64,000 nt of DNA, from assembly GCF_018847975.1 (NCBI RefSeq), contig NZ_CP072597.1:1054001-1118000 (forward strand), given 5' to 3'. This DNA comes from Lysobacter sp. K5869 (GTDB taxonomy: Bacteria > Pseudomonadota > Gammaproteobacteria > Xanthomonadales > Xanthomonadaceae). This document shows positions 56,032 through 64,000 of this stretch, in pieces (the first letter of the stretch is position 1; the number at the start of each line of letters is the position of its first letter). The translations under genes were made by a program, and so were the position numbers. The notes under the pieces were generated by a model, which ran no database searches, had not been told where the DNA came from, and saw only the letters and a list, made by a program, of their open reading frames with translations.

Positions 56032-56697
56032 ATGAACATCCTGCTGGTGGAAGACGACGCGATGCTGGCCGAGGCCGTGCGCACGGGCCTGAGCGACGAC
56101 GGCTGGCGGGTCGACTGGGTGGCCGACGCGCCGCTGGCCAAGACCGCGCTGGTCGATCACGACTTCGACGCGGTCGTGCTCGACCTCGGCCTGCCCGGCG
56201 GCTCCGGCCTGGGCGTGCTCAGCGCGCTGCGCAACCGCTACGACGCCACCCCGGTGCTGATCGTGACCGCGCGCGACAAGCTCAGCGAGCGCATCGCCGG
56301 GCTCGACGCCGGCGCCGACGACTACATCGTCAAACCCTTCCAGCTCGACGAACTGTGCGCGCGGCTGCGCGCGGTGATGCGGCGCAGCCAGGGCCGGGTC
56401 TCGCCGGTGCTCAGCTGCGGCGCCGTGGTGCTCGACCCGGCGCGGCGACTGGTCACCCGCGACGGCGAGCCGGTCACGCTCAGCGGCCACGAGTTCCGCA
56501 CCCTGATGCTGCTGCTGGAACGCCAGGGCCGCGTGGTCACCCGCGAGCAGCTGGAAGAATCGGTGTACGGCAGCTCCGGCACCATCGAGAGCAACACCAT
56601 CGCGGTGTACGTGCACCAGCTGCGGCGCAAGCTCGGCGAGCAGTTGATCGTGACCGTGCACGGCTACGGCTACCGCGTCGGCGGCGGCCCGAATTGA
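56032..56697 (+). CDS. OmpR-family response regulator (PhoP/QseB type)
   Basis: 221 residues. Receiver domain: acidic pair in LLVEDDAML, phospho-acceptor Asp in AVVLDLGLPGG, Thr in VTARDK and Lys in DDYIVKPFQLDEL. The C-terminal winged helix DNA-binding domain is VTLSGHEFRTLMLLLERQGR ... YVHQLRRKLG ... VHGYGYRV. It is 10 bp before its sensor kinase gene. Confidence 0.95.
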   Translation: MNILLVEDDAMLAEAVRTGLSDDGWRVDWVADAPLAKTALVDHDFDAVVLDLGLPGGSGLGVLSALRNRYDATPVLIVTARDKLSERIAGLDAGADDYIVKPFQLDELCARLRAVMRRSQGRVSPVLSCGAVVLDPARRLVTRDGEPVTLSGHEFRTLMLLLERQGRVVTREQLEESVYGSSGTIESNTIAVYVHQLRRKLGEQLIVTVHGYGYRVGGGPN

Positions 56698-56707
56698 GCG
56701 CGCGGCG

Positions 56708-58207
56708 ATGAGCGCGATCGACGGCCGCGACGCCGCGCCCGAGCGCCCGAGCGAAGGCCCGGAGCGCTGGCGCGCGGGCGCGGCGCGGCGCGAGAGCTGG
56801 CGCGAACGCTGCCGCCGCTCGCGCGAATTCCCGGCCGGCCGCTCGCTGCGCTGGAAGCTCACCTGGGTGCTGTTCAAGGCGGTGCTGCTGGCGTGGTTCG
56901 TGTGGCTGAGCTGCCAGATCTGGCAACTCGGCCGCGAGCGCACCGGCATGCTCGACCACTCCCTGCGCGAGATCGCCGAGCAAGTGCTCGGCTCCATGCC
57001 CGAAGGCCTGGAACGCTTGCCCTCGCGCGATCCGCGGCGGGCGACCGTGCCGGTCCACGCCGACCAGAAGATGAGCTTCCAGGTGTGGGCGCAGGGCCGC
57101 AACGTGGTGTATTCGGCGGCCGCGCCGCTGCAGCCGCTCAATCCCGAATTCAAGGACGGCTTCGCCCGCCGCGTCATCGACGGCGAGCGCTGGCAGGTCT
57201 ACACCCTCAGCGATCCCAAGCGCGGGCTGGTGGTGCAGGTGGGCCGGACCAAGCGCATGGCGATCGAGGAACTGCGCGGCTGGATCCTCGGCAGCCTGCT
57301 CGCCGCGGCGCTGATCCTGGTGCTGTTCGCGCTGGCGACGTGGCTGGTGATCGGGCGCTCGCTGCGGCCGATCACCGCGCTGCGCCGCACTTTGCTGCAG
57401 CGCCAGCCGCTGGATCTCACGCCGCTGCCGACGCACGCCCTGCCCACCGAATTCCACCCGCTGGTGGAGGCCTTCAACGGCCAGCTCGAACGCGTCGACG
57501 CCGCCGTACAGCACGAGCGCCGCTTCATCTCCGACGCCGCGCACGAGTTGCGCACGCCGCTGGCGGTGCTGAGCACCCACGCCGAACTGGCGCTGCGCGC
57601 GACCACCCTGGAAGAGAAGAACGCCGCGCTGCGCAAGCTCAGCGCCGGCGTGCGCCGCAGCGCGCGCCTGTCGGAGCAACTGCTGGATCTGGCCCGGCTC
57701 GACGCCGGCGAGGAAAGCGTGCGGCTGGCGCCGGTGGACCTGTCGGACCTTGTCGTGCTGGTGATCCGCGACTTCGAGACCCTCGCGCGCGAGCGCCGCC
57801 AGCGCATCAGCCTGCGCGCCGGCCCGACCCGCTTGTCGGGCGATGTCGACCAGCTCGGCATCCTGCTGCGCAACCTGATCGACAACGCGGTGCGCCACGC
57901 CGGCGCCGACGGCCAGATCGCGGTGAGCTGCGCCACCGAAGCCGACGGCGCCGCGGTGCTGCGCGTGGCCGACAACGGCCCGGGCGTGGCGACGCACGAT
58001 TGCGAACGCATCTTCGACCGCTTCTACCGCGCGCCGGGCAGCCCGGACGGCGGCAGCGGCATCGGCCTGTCGCTGGTGGCGCGGATCGCCCAGACCCACG
58101 GCGCGAAGATCGAATGCGGCCCGGGCCTGGAGCGCGGCGCCGACGACCCGCGCGGCGCGGGCTTCGGCTTCGAGGTGTGCGTGCGCTTCCCCCCGGTCTC
58201 CGCTTGA
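56708..58207 (+). CDS. Membrane sensor histidine kinase of the QseC/PmrB type
   Basis: 499 residues. Basic N-terminus, transmembrane helix 1 (LTWVLFKAVLLAWFVWLSC, about 52-70), a periplasmic sensor part, helix 2 (LLAAALILVLFALATWLVIG, about 198-217), HAMP-like region, HisKA with the phospho-acceptor His in DAAHELRTPLAVLSTHAELA (about 278), and HATPase_c with NLIDNAVRHA, DNGPGV and GSGIGLSL. Partner of the response regulator just upstream. Confidence 0.95.
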   Translation: MSAIDGRDAAPERPSEGPERWRAGAARRESWRERCRRSREFPAGRSLRWKLTWVLFKAVLLAWFVWLSCQIWQLGRERTGMLDHSLREIAEQVLGSMPEGLERLPSRDPRRATVPVHADQKMSFQVWAQGRNVVYSAAAPLQPLNPEFKDGFARRVIDGERWQVYTLSDPKRGLVVQVGRTKRMAIEELRGWILGSLLAAALILVLFALATWLVIGRSLRPITALRRTLLQRQPLDLTPLPTHALPTEFHPLVEAFNGQLERVDAAVQHERRFISDAAHELRTPLAVLSTHAELALRATTLEEKNAALRKLSAGVRRSARLSEQLLDLARLDAGEESVRLAPVDLSDLVVLVIRDFETLARERRQRISLRAGPTRLSGDVDQLGILLRNLIDNAVRHAGADGQIAVSCATEADGAAVLRVADNGPGVATHDCERIFDRFYRAPGSPDGGSGIGLSLVARIAQTHGAKIECGPGLERGADDPRGAGFGFEVCVRFPPVSA

Positions 58208-58221
58208 TGCGCCCGTAAGCC

Positions 58222-58351
58222 CCTGTAGGAGCGACGCAAGTCGCGACCGCGAACCCGCAACTACGACGCAAGCCGTGGAGCATCGCGGCTAACCGGCGGC
58301 CGGCGCGGGCGGTTGCGGGTTCGCGGTCGCGACTTGCGTCGCTCCTACAGG
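58222..58351. repeat. Perfect 40-bp inverted repeat, REP-like
   Basis: Arms 58222-58261 and 58312-58351 are exact reverse complements over 40 bp, 50 bp apart. Core CCTGTAGGAGCGACGCAAGT. It occupies the gap after the sensor kinase. Confidence 0.95.
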
Positions 58352-58481
58352 CGGCACCCGTGCCTTCGCGGGAGCGTGTGCGGCGATTGCGCATTCGCCC
58401 TTCCCCCTCCCCTGCTGACAACAGGCTGGCAGCAGCCCCCGTCGATCCTGTGCCCCGACCACCCACACGCACGGGGATGCG

Positions 58482-59066
58482 ATGGACGCCCACGGAATCG
58501 ACGCGCTGCGACGGCGCATGCTGCAACTCGGCGCGGCCGCGCCCCTGGCCGCGTTCGCGGGCATCGGCCCAGCCGCCGCCGCTCCTGCCGACAGCGACGC
58601 GCGCGACGGCCGCCACGACTTCGACTTCTACTTCGGCCGCTGGAAAGTCGAGAACCGCCGCCTCGCCAAGCGCCTGGCTGGCAGCGACGAGTGGATCGAA
58701 TTCGACGCCACCGACGAATGCAGTCCGATCCTCGGCGGCCTCGGCAGCGTCGACCGCTACCGCACCCAATGGAACGGCGGTATCGAAGGCTTCGCCCTGC
58801 GCCTGTACCGCCCGCAGACGAAGCAATGGCACGTGTACTGGGCCAGCGACCGCGACGGCGCGCTGGAGCCGCCGCTGATCGGCGGCTTCCGCGACGGCGT
58901 CGGCGTGTTCGAGGGCACCGAAGCGCACGAGGGGCGAATGCTGCCGTCGCGCGCGATCTGGTCGGACATCCGCGCCGACAGCGTGCGCTGGGAACAAGCG
59001 CTGTCGCCCGACGGCGGCCGCAGCTGGGAAACCAACTGGGTCATGCGCATGACCCGACTGGCTTGA
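58482..59066 (+). CDS. Exported lipocalin-like protein, possible Tat substrate
   Basis: 194 residues. The N-terminal LRRRMLQLGAAAPLAAFAGI has a twin-arginine pair followed by a hydrophobic stretch, so Tat export is possible. Beta-rich domain: DGRHDFDFYFGRWKVENRRL, SPILGGLGSVDRYRTQWNGG and SWETNWVMRM at the end. It resembles DUF1579-type or other heme/lipocalin-like barrels. The next gene carries the same domain without the signal. Function unknown. Confidence 0.75.
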   Translation: MDAHGIDALRRRMLQLGAAAPLAAFAGIGPAAAAPADSDARDGRHDFDFYFGRWKVENRRLAKRLAGSDEWIEFDATDECSPILGGLGSVDRYRTQWNGGIEGFALRLYRPQTKQWHVYWASDRDGALEPPLIGGFRDGVGVFEGTEAHEGRMLPSRAIWSDIRADSVRWEQALSPDGGRSWETNWVMRMTRLA

Positions 59067-59082
59067 ACGAGGAGCCGCGACG

Positions 59083-60315
59083 ATGAGCGACGAACACAAG
59101 GCCGCCGACGGCCGCCACGATTTCGACTTCCTGCACGGCCGCTGGCAAGTGCGCAACGAACGCCTGCGCCAACGCCTGAGCGGCAGCGACGATTGGGAGA
59201 TCTTCCACGCCGCGCAAAGCTGCGAGCCGGTGCTCGGCGGGCTCGGCAACGTCGACGCCTTCGTCAGCGATTGGCGGCGGCCGGGCCAGCACGAAGACTT
59301 CCAGGGCATGACCCTGCGCCTGTTCGATCTGCAACGCCGGCACTGGAACATCTGGTGGGCCGGCAGCCACGACGGCGTGCTGGAGCCGCCGGTCGGCGGC
59401 GGCTTCGCCGACGGCGTGGGCACGTTCGAGGGCGAACTCGAACACGAAGGCCGGCCGGTGCGCGCGCGCTTCGTCTGGAGCGGGATCGGCGCGAACAGCG
59501 CGCACTGGCATCAGGAATTCTCCGCCGACGGCGGCGCCACCTGGGAAACCAACTGGCATATGTGGCTGCGCCGGCGCGACGAGCGCGGGCGCTTGCCGCA
59601 CGACCACGCGGTGATCGAGTTGCGCCGCTACACGCTCAAGCCCGGGCGCCGCGACGAGCTGATCGACCTGTTCGAGCGCGAGTTCGTCGAATCGCAGGAA
59701 GCGGTGGGCATGCACCTGATCGGCCAGTTCCGCGAACTCGACGCCGCCGACCGCTTCACCTGGATGCGCGGCTTTGCCAGCCATGCGCTGCGCACCGAAG
59801 CCTTGCAAGGCTTCTACGGCGGCCCGACCTGGAAGCGCCATCGCGACGCCGCCAACGCGACCATGATCGACAGCGACGACGTGCGCTTGCTCAAGCCGGC
59901 GCGGCCGCAATCGATGTTGCCCGCGGCGGCGCGCGAACGCGCGCCGGTCGGCGCGCAAGCAGCGGACGCTGGCGTCGTCTGCATCGGCGTGTGCGAGTTG
60001 AACGCGCCGGCGCAGGACGGGTTCCTGGAACGCTTCGAGCGCGAATTCGCGCCGCTGCTGGCCGAGGCCGGGCTGGCGCCGCTGGGCGTGTACGTCAGCG
60101 ACGACACGCCCAACGGCTTCCCGCGCCTGCCGGTGCGCGAGGGCGAACCGGCGCTGGTCTGGCTCGCGCGCTGCGACGACGCCGACGCGCCGCGGCGCTT
60201 GGCCGACCAGGCGCGTTGGCGGCAAGCGGTCGCCGATGCGCTGTTGAGCGATCTCAAGGCCGCGCCGCAGCTGTTGCGGTTGGCGCCGACCGCGCGCTCG
60301 GAGCTGCGCGGATGA
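59083..60315 (+). CDS. Lipocalin-like domain fused to NIPSNAP domain(s)
   Basis: 410 residues. Residues about 1-165 repeat the barrel of the preceding gene (DGRHDFDFLHGRWQVRNERL, PVLGGLGNVDAF, WETNWHMWL). Then VIELRRYTLKPGRRDELIDL and FTWMRGFASHALRTEALQGF mark a NIPSNAP domain, a ferredoxin-like dimeric alpha/beta-barrel fold, and the C-terminal third (VCIGVCELNAPAQDGFLERF, RLPVREGEPALVWLARCDDA) looks like a second related unit. No signal peptide, so cytoplasmic. The two genes are 16 bp apart. Confidence 0.78.
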   Translation: MSDEHKAADGRHDFDFLHGRWQVRNERLRQRLSGSDDWEIFHAAQSCEPVLGGLGNVDAFVSDWRRPGQHEDFQGMTLRLFDLQRRHWNIWWAGSHDGVLEPPVGGGFADGVGTFEGELEHEGRPVRARFVWSGIGANSAHWHQEFSADGGATWETNWHMWLRRRDERGRLPHDHAVIELRRYTLKPGRRDELIDLFEREFVESQEAVGMHLIGQFRELDAADRFTWMRGFASHALRTEALQGFYGGPTWKRHRDAANATMIDSDDVRLLKPARPQSMLPAAARERAPVGAQAADAGVVCIGVCELNAPAQDGFLERFEREFAPLLAEAGLAPLGVYVSDDTPNGFPRLPVREGEPALVWLARCDDADAPRRLADQARWRQAVADALLSDLKAAPQLLRLAPTARSELRG

Positions 60316-60361
60316 GCCGCCGCGCGCTTGAGCGCGCGCGCGCGGCGCGGGATCATGCGGC

Positions 60362-61060
60362 ATGCGCCGCGCCGACCGCCTGTTCCTGCTGATCCATGCC
60401 CTGCGCGGCCGCCGCCAGGCCATCACCGCCCAACAGCTGGCGCAGACGCTGGAAGTCTCGCTGCGCACGGTCTACCGCGACGTCGCCGACCTGCAGCGCT
60501 CGGGCGTGCCGATCGAGGGCGAGGCCGGCGTCGGCTATCTGCTGCGCAAGGGCGCGGACATTCCGCCGCTGATGTTCAGTCCCGACGAGCTCGAAGCCCT
60601 GGTCGTCGGCAGCCGCTTCGTGCGCGCGTTCGGCGGCGAGCGGCTGGGCCGCGGCGCCACCGCCGCGCTGCTGAAGATCGAAGCGGTGCTGCCGCCGGAG
60701 CTGCGCGAGCGCGCCGCGCGCACCCGCATCTTCGCGCCCGAGCTCGGCAACCGGGTCGAGGCCAGCGGCATCATCGACGCGCTCTACGCCGCGGTGCAGA
60801 ACCGCCACGTGCTGCGGCTGACCTACCGCGACGGCGAGTCGCGCGCGAGCGAGCGCGAGATCGAGCCGCTGTGCCTGTCGTTCTGGGGCGGCAGCTGGAC
60901 CTTGGGCGCGTGGTGCCGGCTGCGCGCGGACTTCCGCAGCTTCCGCCCGGACCGGATCGCCGCGCAGGCGGCGACCGGCGAGACCTTCGACGCGGACGAG
61001 CGGCGCGGGTTGGACGCGTATCTGCGCTCGGTCGGCTCGTCCTTGTCCGATCAGTTGTGA
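60362..61060 (+). CDS. YafY-type transcriptional regulator (HTH + WYL)
   Basis: 232 residues. N-terminal HTH (RRQAITAQQLAQTLEVSLRT, VYRDVADLQRSGVPIEGEAG) and a C-terminal WYL-type domain (RHVLRLTYRDGESRASEREI, EPLCLSFWGGSWTLGAWCRL, RSFRPDRI). WYL domains bind ligands, often nucleic acids or nucleotides. Follows the NIPSNAP gene by 46 bp and may control it. Confidence 0.9.
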   Translation: MRRADRLFLLIHALRGRRQAITAQQLAQTLEVSLRTVYRDVADLQRSGVPIEGEAGVGYLLRKGADIPPLMFSPDELEALVVGSRFVRAFGGERLGRGATAALLKIEAVLPPELRERAARTRIFAPELGNRVEASGIIDALYAAVQNRHVLRLTYRDGESRASEREIEPLCLSFWGGSWTLGAWCRLRADFRSFRPDRIAAQAATGETFDADERRGLDAYLRSVGSSLSDQL

Positions 61061-61092
61061 ATCCGGCGGCGGCCGCGTGCCGGCCGCCGGAT
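61061..61092 (+). terminator. Possible stem-loop after the WYL regulator
   Basis: A 10-bp perfect stem, ATCCGGCGGC / GCCGCCGGAT, right at the stop codon. No T-run follows, so rho-independent termination is uncertain. It lies between convergent genes. Confidence 0.35.
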
Positions 61093-61190
61093 CGTTGCGC
61101 GGTTCGCCACGGGAACCCGTTGCGGCCGAGGCGGTCGAGTAGAAACGCTTCGGCGAACCCGGTGTAGACAGCCTCGCGCCCGCAACGGAT

Positions 61191-62087
61191 TCACTGAATC
61201 CGCACCGCCTCCAGCCGCGCCAGCTTGTCCGGATTGCGCATGATGAAGATGTCGCGCAGCGCGCCGTCCTCTTCGTAACCGAAGCTGATCGCCGCCTCGA
61301 TCTTGCCGGCGCGTTCGAGGATCACGCCGCGCGAGCCGTTGAGGTCGACGAAGGTCCAGCGGTCCTCGCGGCAGGCCGGATGCAGCACCGACTCGATGAA
61401 GCCCAGCACCGCGTCGCTGCCGTGGAGGGCCTGCGCGGCCGCGGTGGCCTTGCCGCCGCCGTCGGCGTGCAGGGCGATCTGCTGCGACAGCAGCGCCGCC
61501 AGCGGCGCGGTGCGGCCTTGCACGATCGCGGTCTCGAACGCGGCCAGCAACTGGTCTTGCTGCTCGGCCGGGGTGACGTGGCGGACCTTGGCCTGCTCGA
61601 TGTTGCCGCGCGCGCGCTGCACCAGCTTGCGGCAGGCGGGCTCTTCGATCTCCAGGATCTTCGCCACCTCGGCATAGGGCTGATCGAAGATCTCGTGCAA
61701 CAGATAGGCCGCGCGCTCCTTCGGCGTCAGCCGTTCCAGCAGCAGCAAGAACGCGGTGGACAGCGACGAGGCCAGGGTCCACTGCGCCTCGGGCTCGCTG
61801 CCGCCTTGCGCGAGCTCGGCCTGGATCGGCTCGGGCAGCCACGAACCGACGTAGTCGACGCGGGTGCGGTGGGCCGCGCGCAGCAGATCGATGCAGCGGC
61901 GGGTGCAGGCGGTGGTCAGCCACGCGGCGGGGTTGTCGACCGCGCCGCGCTCGGCGTCGCGCCATTTGAGGTAAGTGTCCTGGACCGCGTCCTCGGCGTC
62001 GGCGCGCGAGCCGAGGATGCGGTAGGCCAGCCCGGTCAGCATCGGGGCGTGCTGGGCGAAGAGGAGGTCGTCGTCGGTGGCGGTCAT
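61191..62087 (-). CDS. ECF41-family RNA polymerase sigma factor with SnoaL-like C-terminus
   Basis: 298 residues. Sigma domain 2 (LTGLAYRILGSRADAEDAVQ, DTYLKWRDAE) and domain 4 (LTPKERAAYLLHEIFDQPYA), linked by the ECF41 motif YVGSWLPEP, then a SnoaL-like C-terminal domain (residues about 170-298) ending with IFIMRNPDKLARL, which holds the NPDKL motif of the group. In ECF41 the C-terminal part regulates activity, so no separate anti-sigma factor is needed. Targets are unknown. Alone on this strand. Confidence 0.93.
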   Translation of the reverse strand: MTATDDDLLFAQHAPMLTGLAYRILGSRADAEDAVQDTYLKWRDAERGAVDNPAAWLTTACTRRCIDLLRAAHRTRVDYVGSWLPEPIQAELAQGGSEPEAQWTLASSLSTAFLLLLERLTPKERAAYLLHEIFDQPYAEVAKILEIEEPACRKLVQRARGNIEQAKVRHVTPAEQQDQLLAAFETAIVQGRTAPLAALLSQQIALHADGGGKATAAAQALHGSDAVLGFIESVLHPACREDRWTFVDLNGSRGVILERAGKIEAAISFGYEEDGALRDIFIMRNPDKLARLEAVRIQ

Positions 62088-62195
62088 GGGGCGGGTTCGG
62101 GGGATGGCGGGAGAGGGTTATAGCTGGTTCGACGATCCACGCGGGGCGGGCGTGACATCGTTTCGGGGGTTCTTGGCTGGCTCGGCGGTGGAGGG

Positions 62196-62264
62196 TTCGC
62201 GGTCGCAGCTCACGCAGTTCCTACAACAGCCCCCTGTAGGAGCTGCGTAAGCTGCGACCGCGAA
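62196..62264. repeat. REP-like inverted pair, GCAGCTC variant
   Basis: Arms 62196-62224 and 62236-62264, reverse complements with two mismatches over 29 bp, only 11 bp apart. Core GTAGGAGCTGCGTAAGCTGC, as at 55.2 kb. Between two genes on the minus strand (sigma factor start and response regulator stop). Confidence 0.88.
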
Positions 62265-62286
62265 AACCAAACAACGACGCACCCCT

Positions 62287-62925
62287 TCAAATCACCCGCA
62301 ACGTAATCGCCTTCAACACCGCCCGCGTCCGATCCCGCGTATCCAGCTTCTCCAAAATCACCGACACATAGTTCTTCACCGTCCCCTCGGCCAGGAACAT
62401 CGCCTTGGCGATCTCCTTGTTCGAGTACCCGCCGGCCATCAACCGCAGCACCGCCACTTCGCGCTCTGTGAACAAGGCGCGCGGCGCGTCGTCGGCGTGG
62501 TAGCGGTAGCGCGCGCGCACCGGCTCGGTGCTGACCGGCTGCAGCAGGGTCTCGCCGGCGGCGACGCGGGCGATGGCGTCGCGCAGGTCTTCCGGCGCGG
62601 CGTCCTTGAGCAGGAAGCCTTGCGCGCCGGCCTCGGCGGCGCGCAGCAGCAGTTCGCTGTCGTCGAAGGTGGTCAGCAACAGCACCGGGGTGCGGTCGCC
62701 GCGCTCGCGCAGGGCCAGCAGCGCGTCGATGCCGTCCAAGCCGGGCATGCGGATGTCGCTGAGCACCACGTCCACCGGCGCAGCGGCGAGCTTGTCCAGC
62801 AGCGCCTGGCCGTCGTCGGCTTCGAAGACGATGGTCAGGCCCAGGCGTTCGAGCAAGGCGCGCAGGCCGGCGCGGACCAGGGCCTGATCGTCGGCCAGGG
62901 CGAGGCGGATCGGCGCGGCGCTCAT
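62287..62925 (-). CDS. NarL/LuxR-family response regulator
   Basis: 212 residues. Receiver domain with LALADDQALVRAGL, phospho-acceptor Asp in VVLSDIRMPGLDG and Lys in GFLLKDAAPEDL; C-terminal HTH LFTEREVAVLRLMAGGYSNK ... LAEGTVKNYVSVILEKL. Its start overlaps the stop of the upstream kinase gene (ATGA), consistent with a coupled two-component pair. Confidence 0.95.
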   Translation of the reverse strand: MSAAPIRLALADDQALVRAGLRALLERLGLTIVFEADDGQALLDKLAAAPVDVVLSDIRMPGLDGIDALLALRERGDRTPVLLLTTFDDSELLLRAAEAGAQGFLLKDAAPEDLRDAIARVAAGETLLQPVSTEPVRARYRYHADDAPRALFTEREVAVLRLMAGGYSNKEIAKAMFLAEGTVKNYVSVILEKLDTRDRTRAVLKAITLRVI

Positions 62926-64000
62926 GCCGGCCTCGCGACGGCCGCGAGTGCGGGACGGTGCAGCGGAAAACGGGCGTGGATGCGCATGGAGCCTTCGGGG
63001 CCGAGAGAGAAATGGAGTTCGCCGCCGGCCGCTTCGACGCGTTCGCGCATGCCCGACAAGCCGTTGCCTTCGCGCAGCGGCGCGCGCACGCGGCCGTCGT
63101 CGTCGATGCGCAGGTCCAGCGCGGCGCCGTCGCGGTGCAGGGCCACGCGCAGATGCGCGGCGTCGGCGTGGCGCGCGGTGTTGGTCAGCGCTTCCTGGAC
63201 CACGCGCAGCAGGGTTTCGGCCAGGGCGGCGTCGGTGAGCTGCAGGTCGTCGTCCAGTTCCAGCGCCAGCGCCGGCTTGGGCAGCGGCGCGGCCAGCGCG
63301 CGCAGCGCGGTCGCCAGATCCAGCCCGCGCGCGTCGCGCAGCGCCTGGACCACGGCGCGGATGTCGCCGAGCAGTTCCCCGGCCAGTTGCTGCGCCAGTT
63401 GCACTTCGCGGCGCTGGCCCAGTTCGGGTTCGGCCGCCAGCGCGCGCAGGTTGAGCATCATCGCGGTGAGCTTGTGCCCGGCCACGTCGTGCAGCTCGCG
63501 CGCCATGCGCAGGCGCTCGGCGTCGCGCGCGCTGTCGGCGAGCAGGGCGCGGGTCGCGAGCAGGTCGGCGTTGACCAGGGCGAGGCGGTCGCGCGCTTGT
63601 TCGGCGCGGCTGGCGTAGTGCGCGACCAGCACGGCGAAGCCTTGGAAGCCGGCGAAGCACAGAGTGATGATGAGCGCGCCGCGCTGGCCGGCGGCGGACA
63701 GGATCAGGTACAGCGCCACGTCCAGCGCCGCCGCCAGCAGGATCGCGCGGCGCAGCGGATAGGACATCGCCAACTGCGCGACCAGGATCACCAGCAGCGC
63801 CGGCGCCGCGCCGCCGCGCGGGGCCAGCCAACACACCGCCAGCGCCGCGAGCGCCTGCAGGCAGAACCAAAAGCCGCGGCGCGCGCGCTGCGCGCCGAAC
63901 AGTTCGTCGCCGAGGAAGGCGATCAGGAACGCGGCCATCACCGTCCACACCAGCGGCCCTTCGCTGCCGCGGTCGTAGGGCAGCGACAGCCCGACCGCGA
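62922..64000 (-). CDS. NarX/DesK-type sensor histidine kinase (5' end off window)
   Basis: At least 358 residues; the frame is open through position 64000 so the true start lies beyond the window. A membrane part (several hydrophobic segments such as FCLQALAALAVCWLA and GALIITLCFAGFQGFAVLVA), then HisKA_3 with the phospho-acceptor His in RELHDVAGHKLTAMMLNLRA, and HATPase_c (LRVVQEALTNTARHADAAHL, GNGLSGMRERVEAAGGELHF). Overlaps the response regulator gene by 4 bp. Confidence 0.93.
   Translation of the reverse strand, partial: AVGLSLPYDRGSEGPLVWTVMAAFLIAFLGDELFGAQRARRGFWFCLQALAALAVCWLAPRGGAAPALLVILVAQLAMSYPLRRAILLAAALDVALYLILSAAGQRGALIITLCFAGFQGFAVLVAHYASRAEQARDRLALVNADLLATRALLADSARDAERLRMARELHDVAGHKLTAMMLNLRALAAEPELGQRREVQLAQQLAGELLGDIRAVVQALRDARGLDLATALRALAAPLPKPALALELDDDLQLTDAALAETLLRVVQEALTNTARHADAAHLRVALHRDGAALDLRIDDDGRVRAPLREGNGLSGMRERVEAAGGELHFSLGPEGSMRIHARFPLHRPALAAVARPA

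Overview
The window looks like the replication-origin region of a very GC-rich member of the Xanthomonadaceae, most likely Lysobacter or a close relative. This is inferred from gene order and protein sequence, and no species is claimed. The order mnmE-yidC-rnpA-rpmH (minus strand) | dnaA-dnaN-recF-gyrB (plus strand) is the classical oriC neighbourhood. A tonB-exbB-exbD-exbD cluster close to gyrB, and frequent 'TGTAGGAGCGGCG' palindromic repeats, fit the same family.

Layout. 1-4.2 kb holds mnmE (3' end cut by the window edge), yidC, rnpA and rpmH, all leaving the origin on the minus strand. 4.5-13 kb holds dnaA, the predicted oriC, dnaN, recF, a TraB-like DUF5694 protein, gyrB and a CPBP protease. 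Four parS-type ParB sites lie at 7.7-9.2 kb, two of them inside recF. 13.9-19.4 kb holds an M48 lipoprotein protease and a TPR-TonB-ExbB-ExbD-ExbD energy-transduction cluster, with a third ExbD further on. 18.7-21.7 kb is the most unusual stretch: about 20 exact and 8 near-exact DnaA boxes in 3 kb, largely without genes. 21.7-31 kb holds pdxJ, a cardiolipin synthase, an isochorismatase-like hydrolase, a SIMPL protein, a 157-bp repeat that pairs a DnaA box with a REP hairpin pair, a radical SAM protein, and an MFS/LysR divergent pair. 31.5-43.3 kb holds two LprI-like secreted proteins, an M4 metalloprotease, an SLC13-type transporter with RCK domains, a PAS histidine kinase with its response regulator, an APC permease and a 2OG-Fe(II) oxygenase. 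43.6-51 kb is a complete Fap-type functional amyloid operon behind a strong sigma-54 promoter, with a VpsR-like sigma-54 activator facing it. 51.4-64 kb holds fbp, a small HTH/partner pair, dinB, a GNAT enzyme, two two-component systems, a lipocalin-like/NIPSNAP pair, a WYL regulator and an ECF41 sigma factor.

How it fits together. The left half is a chromosome-maintenance island: oriC, initiator, clamp, gyrase, ParB sites, and downstream a DnaA-box array that could titrate, load or reactivate DnaA. The right half is envelope and surface biology: TonB energy supply, extracellular proteolysis, amyloid fibres and sensory systems. REP-like inverted repeats fill most intergenic gaps, several with long perfect arms of 40-49 bp. 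No rRNA, tRNA, CRISPR array, insertion sequence or prophage was recognised.
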